NCBI GenBank assembly: GCA_947474005.1 | Contig: CANJHI010000006.1 | Location: 1-64,000, forward strand | Direction of reading: 5' to 3' | DNA from: Alphaproteobacteria bacterium | GTDB taxonomy: Bacteria; Pseudomonadota; Alphaproteobacteria; Reyranellales; Reyranellaceae | DNA length: 64,000 nucleotides | Part shown: positions 8,097-16,863 of the stretch, piece by piece | How the letters are laid out: every line of letters starts with the position of its first letter | How positions within the stretch are numbered: position 1 is the stretch's first letter | Translations under genes and position numbers: made by a program | The notes under the pieces: model-generated | Databases searched by the model: none | What the model was told of the DNA's origin: nothing | What the model saw: the letters and a program-made list of their open reading frames with translations, nothing else

Positions 8097-8837
8097 TTAT
8101 CCGAGCAGCTTTGCGAGGCCTTTGGAGAGATTGATGCTGTCGACCGGCGCCGGCCGGGTGAGCGTGCCGCGGGTTGCCTTGGCCGGCTTCTGCAGGGCGA
8201 GCCCTTCGGCCATGGAGATCGCGCAAGCAACCCCATCGAGAAGAGGGACTTCGACCTTGGCCTTCAGCCTGGCGGCGAGGCCTGCGAGACCGGCGCCGCC
8301 CAGGATGACGACGTCGGCGCCATCCTCGCGCACGCAGGCCGTGCATCCCTTGGCCAGCAGCGCCATCGCTGCCTTCGGGTTGCGCGCGATGGCAGCACCG
8401 GTCGGCGCCACGGTGCGCACTGACGCGAGTCGCGAGGAGAGTCCGTGGCTCGCCACGAATTCCTCGAGCATGGACTTCCAGCGCTCACCGCCGGTCACGA
8501 TGGAGAAGCGATGGCCGAGTGCACAGGCTTGCAGGATAGACGCATCTGCCATGCCGACGACCGGCACGGAACTTACTTCCTTCAGGGCGGCGAGGCCGGG
8601 ATCGCCGAAGCAGGCCAGCACCACGGCGTCCTTGGCGCCCTTGTCGTTCGCCAGGGCGTCGAGCGCGGCGTGGCCGGCGATGGCATAGGCGGCACGCGAG
8701 GCGATGTAGCGCGGCCCGAAGGCGCCGCTCACCGCGCGCAGCTTCGTATCGGGGCGGGCAAAGCTCTTGGCCGTCTTCAGCACGAGGTCGGTAATCGAGG
8801 CCGTCGTGTTGGGATTGATCAGCAGGATCTCGGTCAT
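8097..8837 (-). CDS. Asp/Glu/hydantoin racemase-family protein lacking the second catalytic Cys
   Basis: This 246-residue protein belongs to the aspartate/glutamate/hydantoin racemase superfamily, which also includes maleate isomerases and arylmalonate decarboxylases. The N-terminus LLINPNTTASIT and the first-cysteine motif ACFGDPGL (C76) are clear. At the second site, normally LGCAG, the sequence is ILGGAGLAG, so residue 181 is Gly. A normal two-base racemisation therefore seems unlikely; a one-Cys decarboxylase or isomerase activity is possible. Its start overlaps the upstream Tag-like gene by 4 bp. Confidence 0.82.
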   Translation of the reverse strand: MTEILLINPNTTASITDLVLKTAKSFARPDTKLRAVSGAFGPRYIASRAAYAIAGHAALDALANDKGAKDAVVLACFGDPGLAALKEVSSVPVVGMADASILQACALGHRFSIVTGGERWKSMLEEFVASHGLSSRLASVRTVAPTGAAIARNPKAAMALLAKGCTACVREDGADVVILGGAGLAGLAARLKAKVEVPLLDGVACAISMAEGLALQKPAKATRGTLTRPAPVDSINLSKGLAKLLG

Positions 8838-9553
8838 GTCTGCATCCCCTCACGCAGCAGTTCGGCCGGACGATTCTCGCCGATCGACATCGAGCAGATA
8901 CGCGAGATGTGGGTGAGCGGCAGGCCCGTCTCCTTGGCCCATTCGTTGAGCTGCGCCTGCGCCAGCGTGAGATCCTTCTTCGACGTGCCTTTCACGCTGA
9001 TCGGCACCCCCGAATCGCGCAAGCAAAGCATCAGGTCGTTGGTCAGGATGAAGGAGTCGCGGCCAAGGAAACGCAGCAGGTACTGGCAGGTATTGCCACC
9101 CAGCCGCGAGCCGCGCTTGGCGAGAACCTCCATCAGGCCGACCTGATCGTCGACGGGCCACGTGGCGAGGAACTTGCCGAAGCTGCCATGCTCGGCCGCG
9201 ATATCGCTCACGAACTTGGCGTTCTCGCGTACCGACTTGATCTTCTGCGGATTGCGCACGATGCGCTTGTCGGAGGCGAGGTCGTGCCAGAACTCGGCGG
9301 GCTGGAACAGTAGCCGCTTGGGGTTGAAGCCCAGAAAAGCCTCCTCGAAGCTCGGCCATTTCTCGTCGATCACCGTCCACACGAAGCCGGCCGAGAAAAC
9401 CCGCCGCGCCATCTCGGCCAGTACGCGATCATCGCTGAGCTTCGCAAGGTCCTTGTTGTTGCGCTTCTTCGGCAGGAGCGAGGTCAGCACCTTCTCGCCG
9501 CCCTTGCGCTTGGCGGCGCGCTCGCGGATGCGCTTGAAGGGCACTCTTGCCAT
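8834..9553 (-). CDS. DNA-3-methyladenine glycosylase I (Tag)-like protein
   Basis: This 239-residue protein resembles the Tag family of helix-hairpin-helix DNA glycosylases, which remove 3-methyladenine. The segment MARRVFSAGFVWTVIDEKW..FEEAFLGFNP aligns with Tag's characteristic GLSW..FDP region, followed by DKRIVRNPQKIKSVRENA. The N-terminus is lysine/arginine-rich. The Cys/His zinc ligands of E. coli Tag are not evident, as in the shorter zinc-free branch. It sits 4 bp after the alpha/beta hydrolase and overlaps the next gene, which is an odd partner for catabolic enzymes. Confidence 0.72.
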   Translation of the reverse strand: MARVPFKRIRERAAKRKGGEKVLTSLLPKKRNNKDLAKLSDDRVLAEMARRVFSAGFVWTVIDEKWPSFEEAFLGFNPKRLLFQPAEFWHDLASDKRIVRNPQKIKSVRENAKFVSDIAAEHGSFGKFLATWPVDDQVGLMEVLAKRGSRLGGNTCQYLLRFLGRDSFILTNDLMLCLRDSGVPISVKGTSKKDLTLAQAQLNEWAKETGLPLTHISRICSMSIGENRPAELLREGMQT

Positions 9554-9557
9554 GAAG

Positions 9558-10322
9558 CTACTCCAGCCAGCCGTCGAAGAAGTCGAATACGCTCGCCTTG
9601 AACAGCGGATGGCCGATGCAGGAGAAGTGATCGCAGCCCGGCAAGGTCACCGCCTTGGCGCCGGGGATGGCTTCGGCCAGCCCCTGTGGCGGGCCGGCGA
9701 GCTGGTCGCGCGCGCCGGCGACGACGAGGGTCGGCCGGCGGATCGCCATGAGGGAGTCACGTGTTAGAGGTACACGAGCGCCGCGCGAGCAGGCGGCGAG
9801 CGCCAGCCGGTCTTCCTTCTGCTCGTCGGCGAAGTGCCTGAAACTCTTCAGCATCGGATCGGAGATAGAGTCGGGCGAGTCAGCCTCCATCGCCTCGGCC
9901 ATGGCCCCCTCGTCACGCGGCGGTTTGAACATCCGGCCGCCGACGCCCGCCACCACGAGATGGTCGATGCGGCCGCCATCGACCAGCGCGGCGGTCAATG
10001 AGATATGCGAGCCCATGGAAAATCCCAGCAGATGGGCGCGCTCGACGCCGGCATGGTCCATCAATGCAAATACATCGCGCGCCATGGCCTCGCGATCGTA
10101 CATGGCGGGATCGTGCGGCTTGGCGCTCTCGCCGTGGCCGCGATTGTCGAAGGCGAAGCCGCGCAGGCCCTTGGAGGCAATGGCGTCGTACCAGCCCATG
10201 CGTTTCCAGTTCTCGTACCGGTTGGCGGAAAAGCCATGCACCAGCACGATCGCCTTTTTGGCCTCGCGGGGACCGAATTCGTCGTAGGCCAGCGAGAGCC
10301 CATGGGAAGTGAACTGAGCCAT
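9558..10322 (-). CDS. Alpha/beta-fold hydrolase
   Basis: This 254-residue serine hydrolase has the nucleophile elbow GFSMG (Ser near residue 103), the oxyanion segment LVHGFSANR, the acid in VAGARDQL and the histidine in GCDHFS. NRGHGESAKP is typical of esterase, C-C hydrolase and haloalkane dehalogenase-like members. It is first in the minus-strand operon 10322-5156 and divergent from the arylsulfatase (88-bp gap). The motif set supports a hydrolase; the ester or C-C bond target is unknown. Confidence 0.88.
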   Translation of the reverse strand: MAQFTSHGLSLAYDEFGPREAKKAIVLVHGFSANRYENWKRMGWYDAIASKGLRGFAFDNRGHGESAKPHDPAMYDREAMARDVFALMDHAGVERAHLLGFSMGSHISLTAALVDGGRIDHLVVAGVGGRMFKPPRDEGAMAEAMEADSPDSISDPMLKSFRHFADEQKEDRLALAACSRGARVPLTRDSLMAIRRPTLVVAGARDQLAGPPQGLAEAIPGAKAVTLPGCDHFSCIGHPLFKASVFDFFDGWLE

Positions 10323-10410
10323 GACTTTCCCTAACCCGGGCCATGAATTGCGACAAGGTTGATCCAGTGGGCCAAGTGTCGGACAACCGATTTAACGAAA
10401 AGGGAAACGC

Positions 10411-12654
10411 ATGACGGACCAAGGAAGCGGCAAGATTGGCCGAACTGTTCAGGAGTCGCAGCCCCATTGGCCGGAGGCGCCGAAGCGGCCGAAAGGCGCG
10501 CCCAATATCCTGGTCATCCTGTTCGACGATGTCGGCTTCTCCGACCTCGGCTGCTACGGTTCGCCGATCGCCACCCCGGCCATCGACGCGATCGCTGGCC
10601 GCGGCCTGCGCTACACCGGCTTCCACACCACCGCGATGTGCTCGACCACCCGCGCGGCGCTGCTGACCGGGCGCAATCATCATTCGGTCGGCGTCGGCTG
10701 CCTCGCCAACTTCGATTCCGGCTACCCCGGTTATCGCGGCAAGATTTCAAAGGAGGCCGGCACCATCGCCGAAATGCTGCGCCCGCACGGCTATCGCAAC
10801 TACATGCTGGGCAAGTGGCACGTGACGCCGCTCACCGAGTCGGGCGCCACCGGCCCGTTCGACGGCTGGCCGCTCGGCCGCGGCTTCGACCGCTACTACG
10901 GCTTCATGGATGCCGAGACCGACCAGTACGCGCCCGAACTGGTGCGCGACAACACGCCAGTCGATCCGCCCGGCACCTTCGCCACCGGTTATCACCTCAC
11001 GTCCGATCTGGTCGACCAGGGCATCCGCTACATTGCCGACCATGTCGGCGACAATCCCGGGACGCCGTGGCTGACGTGGCTCGCCTTCGGCGCCTGCCAT
11101 GCACCGCACCAGGCGCCGTTCAACCTGATCGCCAAGTACGATGCGATCTTCGCCGACGGCTGGGACGCCGAACGCGAGCGCCGCCTCGCCCGCCAGATCG
11201 CCCTCGGCATCGTGCCCAAGGGCACGCGCCTGCCGCCGCGCAACGACGTCGTGCGGCCCTGGGCGGAAGTGGCGGAGGGTGAGCGGCGCATGTTCACGCG
11301 CCTGCAGGCGGCCTATGCCGCCATGCTCGACCATGCCGACCAGCACATCGCTCGGCTGATGGCGTTCCTCGAATCAGCTGGCCAGCTCGACGACACGTTG
11401 GTGATCGTCATGTCCGACAACGGTGCCAGCCAGGAGGGCGGTCCCTTCGGCATGGTCAATGCCATGGGCCCCTACAACCTGCGCCGCGAGACGCTCGACG
11501 AGAAGATCGCCCGCATCGAAGACATCGGCGGTCCCGACACGCATTCCAACTTCCCGTTGGGCTGGGCGATGGCCGCCAACACGCCGCTCAAGCGCTACAA
11601 GCAGAACACGCACGGCGGCGGCATCCGCGATCCGCTGGTGATGGCGTGGGGTAAGGGCATTGCCGCCCGCGGCGAACTGCGCCACCAGTTCTGCCACGCC
11701 AGCGATCTCGTGCCGACGCTGCTGGATGTCGTTGGCGTAAAATCGCCCAAGACGATCAACGGCGTGAAGCAGATGCCGCTCGAGGGCACCAGCTTTGCCA
11801 GGAGCCTGAACAGCAAGCGCGCCAAGTCGAAGTCCAAGGCGCAGTATTTCGAGATGTTCGGCCATCGCGGCCTGGTGCAGGGCGGCTGGAAGGCGGTGTC
11901 GTTCCATCCGCCGGGCAGCGACTTCGCCAACGACAAGTGGGAACTTTATCACCTCGACAAGGATTTCAACGAGGTCGACGACTTGGCCGAGCGCGAGCCC
12001 GAGCGGTTGGCGGCGATGATTGCGGAATGGTGGAAGCAGGCCGAGGCGCACAAGGTGCTGCCGCTCGACGATCGCTTTCAGCAGCGCTTCGGCGACAACG
12101 CCAAGCGCTTCCACGGGCCGCGCAAGCATTTCGTCTTCCACGCCGGCATGGGCCATGTGCCGACCGACGTGGCGCCCGACGTGCGCAACCGCACCTACAC
12201 GATCGAGGCTGAGGCCCATGTCGACGGCCCGACCACCGAGGGCGTGCTGATCGCCCACGGCGACGCCACCACCGGCTACTCTCTCTATATGAAGGACGGA
12301 AAGCTCGCCTACGACATGAACATCGGCGGCGAGCATCACCTTATCGTCTCCGACCGGCCGGTGCCGGCCGGCCACCGGCGGCTGGGCGTGCGCATGCGGC
12401 GCGACAAGGGCCGCAACCTCGCCACCCTGCTGATCGACGGCGAGCCAGCGGGCGGCTTCGACGTCCAGAACGGCTTCGTCAGCTTCATCTCGTGGTCGGG
12501 CCTCGACATCGGCCGCGATCGATCGAGCCCGGTGTCGCACTACGAGGCGCCATTCGCCTTCACGGGCAAGCTGCGCAAGGTGACGGTCCTCATGGACGAC
12601 GACCAGGTGCTCGATGTCGAGCAGGCAGCTGCGGCGGCGCTGGCGCGCGAGTGA
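10411..12654 (+). CDS. Arylsulfatase (type I sulfatase), CSTTR variant
   Basis: This 747-residue sulfatase has the metal-binding pair in LFDDVGFSDLGCYG (D39/D40), the formylglycine core MCSTTRAALLTGRNHHSVG (C77 would be converted to formylglycine), HHSVG, GKWHVTP and the C-terminal NTHGGGIRDP. It hydrolyses sulfate esters, releasing sulfate. The core is CxTxR rather than the consensus CxPxR or CxAxR; conversion may still occur in this subfamily. No N-terminal secretion signal is apparent, so it may be cytoplasmic. An MFS carrier follows after 5 bp, suggesting import of the sulfated substrate. Confidence 0.9.
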   Translation: MTDQGSGKIGRTVQESQPHWPEAPKRPKGAPNILVILFDDVGFSDLGCYGSPIATPAIDAIAGRGLRYTGFHTTAMCSTTRAALLTGRNHHSVGVGCLANFDSGYPGYRGKISKEAGTIAEMLRPHGYRNYMLGKWHVTPLTESGATGPFDGWPLGRGFDRYYGFMDAETDQYAPELVRDNTPVDPPGTFATGYHLTSDLVDQGIRYIADHVGDNPGTPWLTWLAFGACHAPHQAPFNLIAKYDAIFADGWDAERERRLARQIALGIVPKGTRLPPRNDVVRPWAEVAEGERRMFTRLQAAYAAMLDHADQHIARLMAFLESAGQLDDTLVIVMSDNGASQEGGPFGMVNAMGPYNLRRETLDEKIARIEDIGGPDTHSNFPLGWAMAANTPLKRYKQNTHGGGIRDPLVMAWGKGIAARGELRHQFCHASDLVPTLLDVVGVKSPKTINGVKQMPLEGTSFARSLNSKRAKSKSKAQYFEMFGHRGLVQGGWKAVSFHPPGSDFANDKWELYHLDKDFNEVDDLAEREPERLAAMIAEWWKQAEAHKVLPLDDRFQQRFGDNAKRFHGPRKHFVFHAGMGHVPTDVAPDVRNRTYTIEAEAHVDGPTTEGVLIAHGDATTGYSLYMKDGKLAYDMNIGGEHHLIVSDRPVPAGHRRLGVRMRRDKGRNLATLLIDGEPAGGFDVQNGFVSFISWSGLDIGRDRSSPVSHYEAPFAFTGKLRKVTVLMDDDQVLDVEQAAAAALARE

Positions 12655-12659
12655 CGCCA

Positions 12660-13886
12660 ATGACGAGTTCGGTGGCGCGTTCCGCCGGAGTCGACAGCGC
12701 CTACGCCTGGCGTCTGGCGTTCGTCTCGATGTTCTGCATCACGTTGGGCGGCGGCGCGCTCTACTTGCCGGTGGTCGCGCTCAAGGAGATGGCCGCCGAG
12801 TTCGGCGACCGTCGTGCCGTGCCCTCGTTCGCCTACATGGTGGGCTTCTTCGCGATGGGCGTCGGTGGCGTCTTCATGGGCTGGCTGGCTGACCGCACCA
12901 GCCCGCGCGTGCCGCTGCTGATCGCCGGCGTCTCGATCCTGGCCGGCGGCTGGCTGGCGAGCCGCGGCGACGTCCTGGCGCTCTACCTGGGCTACGCCAT
13001 TCCGCTGGGCTTCCTCGGCAATTCCGCCACCTTCACGCCGGCGATGAACAATATCCAGGGCTGGTTCGACCGCCGCCGCAGCACGGCGGTGTCCCTCATC
13101 TCGGTGGGGCCCGCGATCTCGGGTTTCGTCTGGCCGCAGGTCTATCGCTGGCTGGTGCCCGAGGTCGGCTGGCGCGAGACGCTGGTGATCTATGGTGTCA
13201 CGGCGGGCACACTGATTTTCTTGTGCGCCTTCTACATCAGGTCCTCGCCGATGGCACGCAGCAAGGCGGCGCGGCCGGCCGAGGATCACTCGGCCCTGCC
13301 GATGTCGTCGCGCTCGATCATGGTCGTGCTCTCGGCGGCGGCCTTCTGCTGCTGCACCGCCATGGCCGTGCCGTTCGTGCACATGGTGGCCTTCTGTGGC
13401 GACCTCGGTTTCTCGTCGGCGCGCGGCTCGGAGGCGATCGCCCTGATCCTGCTGACGGCGGTGGCCGCGACCTTCGCCATGGGCCGGCTCTCCGATTACA
13501 TCGGCCCGATCAAGGTGAGCCTGCTCTGCGCTCTCATCCAGATCGCCTCGCTGCTGGGGTTCGTCTACGTCGAGAGCCTGTCGGGCATCTACACGCTCTC
13601 GGTCATCCACGGCATTCCCTACATCGCCATCGTGCAGGGTTACGCGCTGATCCTGCGCTACCTTTACGGTCCGACCATCGGCGGCTGGCGTCTGGGCGTG
13701 GTCATGCTGTTCGCGATGGCGGGCATGGCCATCGGCGGCTGGCTGGGCGGTGCGATCTTCGATGCGACGCTGTCCTACCGCTCGGCTTTCCAGGCAGCCC
13801 TTGCGTTCAATCTCCTGAACCTGATGCTGCTGGGCCTGCTCTTCTTCGCCCAGCGCCGGCGCAGCGGCTTCCTCAGAGTGACTTGA
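12660..13886 (+). CDS. MFS transporter (oxalate/formate antiporter-like)
   Basis: This 408-residue, about 12-helix MFS protein has GWLADRTSPRVPL as the loop 2-3 motif and GRLSDYIGPIK in the second half. The FTPAMNNIQGWFDRRRSTAVS segment is typical of the monocarboxylate/oxalate antiporter-like branch. ATG 12660 lies 5 bp after the sulfatase stop, so it is almost certainly cotranscribed; the open frame upstream belongs to the sulfatase region. It probably imports the sulfatase substrate or exports its product (inference). Confidence 0.85.
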   Translation: MTSSVARSAGVDSAYAWRLAFVSMFCITLGGGALYLPVVALKEMAAEFGDRRAVPSFAYMVGFFAMGVGGVFMGWLADRTSPRVPLLIAGVSILAGGWLASRGDVLALYLGYAIPLGFLGNSATFTPAMNNIQGWFDRRRSTAVSLISVGPAISGFVWPQVYRWLVPEVGWRETLVIYGVTAGTLIFLCAFYIRSSPMARSKAARPAEDHSALPMSSRSIMVVLSAAAFCCCTAMAVPFVHMVAFCGDLGFSSARGSEAIALILLTAVAATFAMGRLSDYIGPIKVSLLCALIQIASLLGFVYVESLSGIYTLSVIHGIPYIAIVQGYALILRYLYGPTIGGWRLGVVMLFAMAGMAIGGWLGGAIFDATLSYRSAFQAALAFNLLNLMLLGLLFFAQRRRSGFLRVT

Positions 13887-13935
13887 TGCCGGCCGCAGCC
13901 GTTCGTTCAGGCGGCCAGACGCGTGGAGATGAGCA

Positions 13936-14583
13936 ATGTTGAGAGTGTGGGGTCGCAAGTCGTCGTCGAACGTCCAGTCCCTGATGTGGTGCATCGGTGA
14001 GCTGGCCATTGCCTATGAACGCACGGACGCCGGTTTTATCTACGGCGTCGTCGATACGCCCGAATACCGCACCATGAATCCCAACGGCACCGTCCCTGTC
14101 TTGCGGGACGGCGATAATCCGCCGCTGTGGGAGACGGGTGCGATTCTCCGCTACCTCGGCCAACGTTATGCGACGGCTGATTTCTGGCCGGCCGATCCGG
14201 GCGCGCGGGCGCTCGTCGACATGTGGGCCGAATGGGCGAAGATCAACGTTGCCATGAATTTCACGTCGCCCGTGTTCTGGCGGGTTGCGCGAACCCCCGC
14301 CTCGAAGACAGATCCGGCGGCAATCGAGAGTGCCCTGGCGACGCTGGGCAAGTATCTGGACATGGCCGAGGTTCAGTTGACCGATTCAGCTTACCTCGCG
14401 GGGCAAAAGTTCACGCTGGCCGATATCCAGTTCGGCCACTGCCTTTTTCGCTACTTCGACATCGACATCCAGCGGAAGAGCCGCCCAGCACTCCGCCGAT
14501 ACTACGACTCCCTGACGGCCAGGCCGGCCTTTCAGGAGCATGTCATGGTCTCATATGACGAATTGCGGGATCGGCCGGGCTGA
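13936..14583 (+). CDS. Glutathione S-transferase family protein
   Basis: This 215-residue two-domain GST has an N-terminal thioredoxin-fold domain (residues 1-80) starting MLRVWGRKSSSNVQS, with the cis-Pro segment NGTVPVLRDG and the glutathione gamma-Glu contact WETGAILRYL. The C-terminal helical domain contains the N-capping motif LADIQFG. Catalysis would use one of the early Ser residues, as in beta/theta-like forms. It follows the MFS gene by 49 bp on the same strand and ends 18 bp from a convergent Bug receptor gene. It is probably a detoxification or dechlorination helper. Confidence 0.88.
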   Translation: MLRVWGRKSSSNVQSLMWCIGELAIAYERTDAGFIYGVVDTPEYRTMNPNGTVPVLRDGDNPPLWETGAILRYLGQRYATADFWPADPGARALVDMWAEWAKINVAMNFTSPVFWRVARTPASKTDPAAIESALATLGKYLDMAEVQLTDSAYLAGQKFTLADIQFGHCLFRYFDIDIQRKSRPALRRYYDSLTARPAFQEHVMVSYDELRDRPG

Positions 14584-14601
14584 GCGGATGGATCCCTTCG
14601 C

Positions 14602-15561
14602 CTAATCCGCCTTGATACCGCTGGCGGCGATCGCCTTGCCCCAGCGTGCGTACTCGGCCTTCAGGAAGGCGTCGAACTCGGCCGTCGTGCTGGGCCGGGG
14701 CAGGGTGCCGACCGCCATGAACTTCTGCTGGACCGCCGGCGCGCGGACGATCTTGTTCAGCGCCGCGGCCAGCCGCTCCACGGTCTCGCGCGGCGTACCG
14801 GCCGGCAGCAGCATGCCCAGCCATGCATTGGCCTCGAAGCCCGCAAAACCCTGCTCGGCGATGGTCGGCGTGTCGGGAAAGAACGGCAGACGTTCGAGGC
14901 TGCCCACCGCGATCAGGCGAAGGCGTCCCGCCTCGATGTGCGGCCGCGTCACGGCCACGGTGTCCAGCGCCACCTGGACGTTGCCCGCGATCAGGTCGTT
15001 CATAGCGGCAGCACTGCCCTGGTAGGGCACATGCAGGATCTTCATGCCGGTGGCGTGCTTCAGCTCCTCCATGGCGATGTGGCTCACCGTGCTGTTGCCC
15101 GACGAGGAGTGGCTGAGCTTGTCCGGGTTGGCCTTGGCGTAGGCGATCAGCTCTGGCAGCGTCTTCGCCGGCACGGAGGGATTGACCACCAGCACCAGCG
15201 GCAGGTCGCCGACGCGGCCGACCGGCTCGAAACTCTTCAGCGTGTCGTAGGTCACGTTCTTGTAGAGATGCGGCGCGATCACCAGCGCCGCCATGGCCGA
15301 GATCAGGATGGTGGAACCGTCCGGCACCGAGCGCGCCACTTGTCCGAGCGCGATGCTGCCGCCCTGGCCGGGCTTGTTCTCGACAATAAAAGTCTCGCCG
15401 AGCTCGTCCTTCAGGGCGTCGGCCACGATGCGCGATACCAGGTCGATGCCCTGGCCGGCGGGAAATCCGACGACGATCCTGGCGACCTTGCCGCCCTGCG
15501 ACGCGGCGGGCAGGGGACAGAGCGCCGCCAGCGACAAGGCGGCGAAATGGCGTCTCAGCAT
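14602..15561 (-). CDS. Bug-family (TctC) tripartite tricarboxylate-type binding protein
   Basis: This 319-residue periplasmic solute-binding protein has a short signal peptide (MLRRHFAALSLAALCPLPAAS). The Bug signature is seen in VGFPAGQGIDLVSRI, VENKPGQGGSIALGQVA, SVPDGSTIL, HSSSGNSTVSH and LHVPYQGSAAAMNDLIAG. A good GGAGG precedes ATG 15561. No TctA/TctB membrane genes are adjacent, which is common for orphan Bug genes. It is followed on the transcript side by nothing in the window and preceded 13 bp upstream by a CaiB/BaiF gene, suggesting it delivers a carboxylic acid for CoA activation. Confidence 0.93.
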   Translation of the reverse strand: MLRRHFAALSLAALCPLPAASQGGKVARIVVGFPAGQGIDLVSRIVADALKDELGETFIVENKPGQGGSIALGQVARSVPDGSTILISAMAALVIAPHLYKNVTYDTLKSFEPVGRVGDLPLVLVVNPSVPAKTLPELIAYAKANPDKLSHSSSGNSTVSHIAMEELKHATGMKILHVPYQGSAAAMNDLIAGNVQVALDTVAVTRPHIEAGRLRLIAVGSLERLPFFPDTPTIAEQGFAGFEANAWLGMLLPAGTPRETVERLAAALNKIVRAPAVQQKFMAVGTLPRPSTTAEFDAFLKAEYARWGKAIAASGIKAD

Positions 15562-15574
15562 ACTATGGTCCTCC

Positions 15575-16780
15575 CTAGATGACCTTGCGCGCCTTCAGCG
15601 CCGCGATCTCCGTCGCGGACAATCCCAGGGCACCGTAGATTTCGTCGTTGTGCTCGCCGATGGTGGGGCCCGCGCGCTGCACCCGGCCCGGCGTCTCGGA
15701 GAAGCGCGGTACCACGCCCTGCATGCGGACGGAGCCCAGCTCGCTGTCGGGCACGCGCACGATCGCCTCGCGCGCCTGGATCTGCGGATCGTCGAACACG
15801 TCGGCGATGTCGTAGATCGGCGAGAAGCCCACTTCGTGGCGCGCCAAAGTCTCTCCCAGCTCGGCCAGGGTGAGCTTGCCCAGCGCCGCGCCCACGATCT
15901 CGTCGAGCTCCCGGTAGTTGCGGACGCGCGACGGGTTGGTGGCGAACCGCGGATCGTCCAGCAGGGCGCGCAAATCGAGGGCGGCGCAGAGGCGGATAAA
16001 AATGCTCTGGGTCGAGGCCGCGATCGACGCCCATTTGCCGTCGATTGTCCGGTAGACGTTGCCGGGCGCGGCGTACTGGCTGCGGTTGCCCGAGCGCGTG
16101 CGCACCGTGCCCAACTGGTCGTATTCGATGGCCAGGAATTCCAGCGTGCGCAGCATCGCTTCGGTCGCCGAGCAGTCGATGTCCTGGCCGCGCCGCTCCG
16201 GATGGCGCGCGAGATCGTGCAAGGCCGCCAGGATGCCGAGCGCGCCGAAGAGGCCAGCCACGGCATCGGAGATCGGATAGCCGAGATGCAGCGGCCGGCC
16301 ATCCTCCTCGCCGCAGATCTGGGTAAAGCCGCTCATAGCCTCGAAGATGCGCGCGAAGCCCGGCCGGTCGCGGTAGGGCCCGTCCTGGCCGAAGCCGGTG
16401 ACGCGCAAGATGGTGAGTCGCGGATTGATCTCCTGCAGCCAGGCCCGCGTGATGCCCCAGCCGTCGAGCGTGCCGGGCCGGAAATTCTCCACCAGCACGT
16501 CGGCATCCGCGATCAACTTGGCGAACAGCGCGCGGCCATCGGCCTGGCGGAGGTCCAGCGTGATGCCCTTCTTGTTGCGGTTGGTGACCTTCCACCACAG
16601 TGGCGCGCCGTCCTTGTGCGGCGCCAGCGCGCGCAGCGAATCGCCCGCGCCCGGCATCTCGACCTTGACGACCTTGGCGCCGTAGTCGCCCAGCAGGCCG
16701 GCGGCGAAGGGCCCGGCCACGACCGTGGAGATGTCGACGATTTTCAACCCGCACAGCGGGCCGGTGGCTTTGTCGGTCAT
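15575..16780 (-). CDS. CaiB/BaiF family CoA-transferase
   Basis: This 401-residue class III CoA-transferase moves CoA between an acyl-CoA and a free carboxylate. N-terminal LKIVDISTVVAGPFAAGLLGDYGAKVVKVE is the family signature (about residues 12-41), with NRNKKGITLDL, DVLVENFRPGTLDGWG and the Asp of GYPISDAVAGLFGAL as likely catalytic residue. ATG 16780 (MTDKATGPLCGLK) was chosen over an upstream in-frame ATG at 16909 that would invade the divergent amidase. It is 13 bp from the Bug receptor gene, so likely cotranscribed. Confidence 0.93.
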   Translation of the reverse strand: MTDKATGPLCGLKIVDISTVVAGPFAAGLLGDYGAKVVKVEMPGAGDSLRALAPHKDGAPLWWKVTNRNKKGITLDLRQADGRALFAKLIADADVLVENFRPGTLDGWGITRAWLQEINPRLTILRVTGFGQDGPYRDRPGFARIFEAMSGFTQICGEEDGRPLHLGYPISDAVAGLFGALGILAALHDLARHPERRGQDIDCSATEAMLRTLEFLAIEYDQLGTVRTRSGNRSQYAAPGNVYRTIDGKWASIAASTQSIFIRLCAALDLRALLDDPRFATNPSRVRNYRELDEIVGAALGKLTLAELGETLARHEVGFSPIYDIADVFDDPQIQAREAIVRVPDSELGSVRMQGVVPRFSETPGRVQRAGPTIGEHNDEIYGALGLSATEIAALKARKVI

Positions 16781-16829
16781 TCTGGTGTTTCCTCGAAGCC
16801 AGTGTCGCATATGCAAAAGTTTCATGTCC

Positions 16830-16846
16830 GGCAAACATGGTTTGCC
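16830..16846. promoter_or_regulatory. Palindromic operator candidate between divergent CaiB/BaiF and amidase genes
   Basis: GGCAAACATGGTTTGCC is a perfect 7-3-7 inverted repeat in the 83-bp divergent gap (16781-16863). It contains an in-frame ATG (16837) of the amidase frame, which argues that the true amidase start is ATG 16864. No regulator gene is adjacent. Confidence 0.5.
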
Positions 16847-16863
16847 AAAAATGGATGGGCGAG

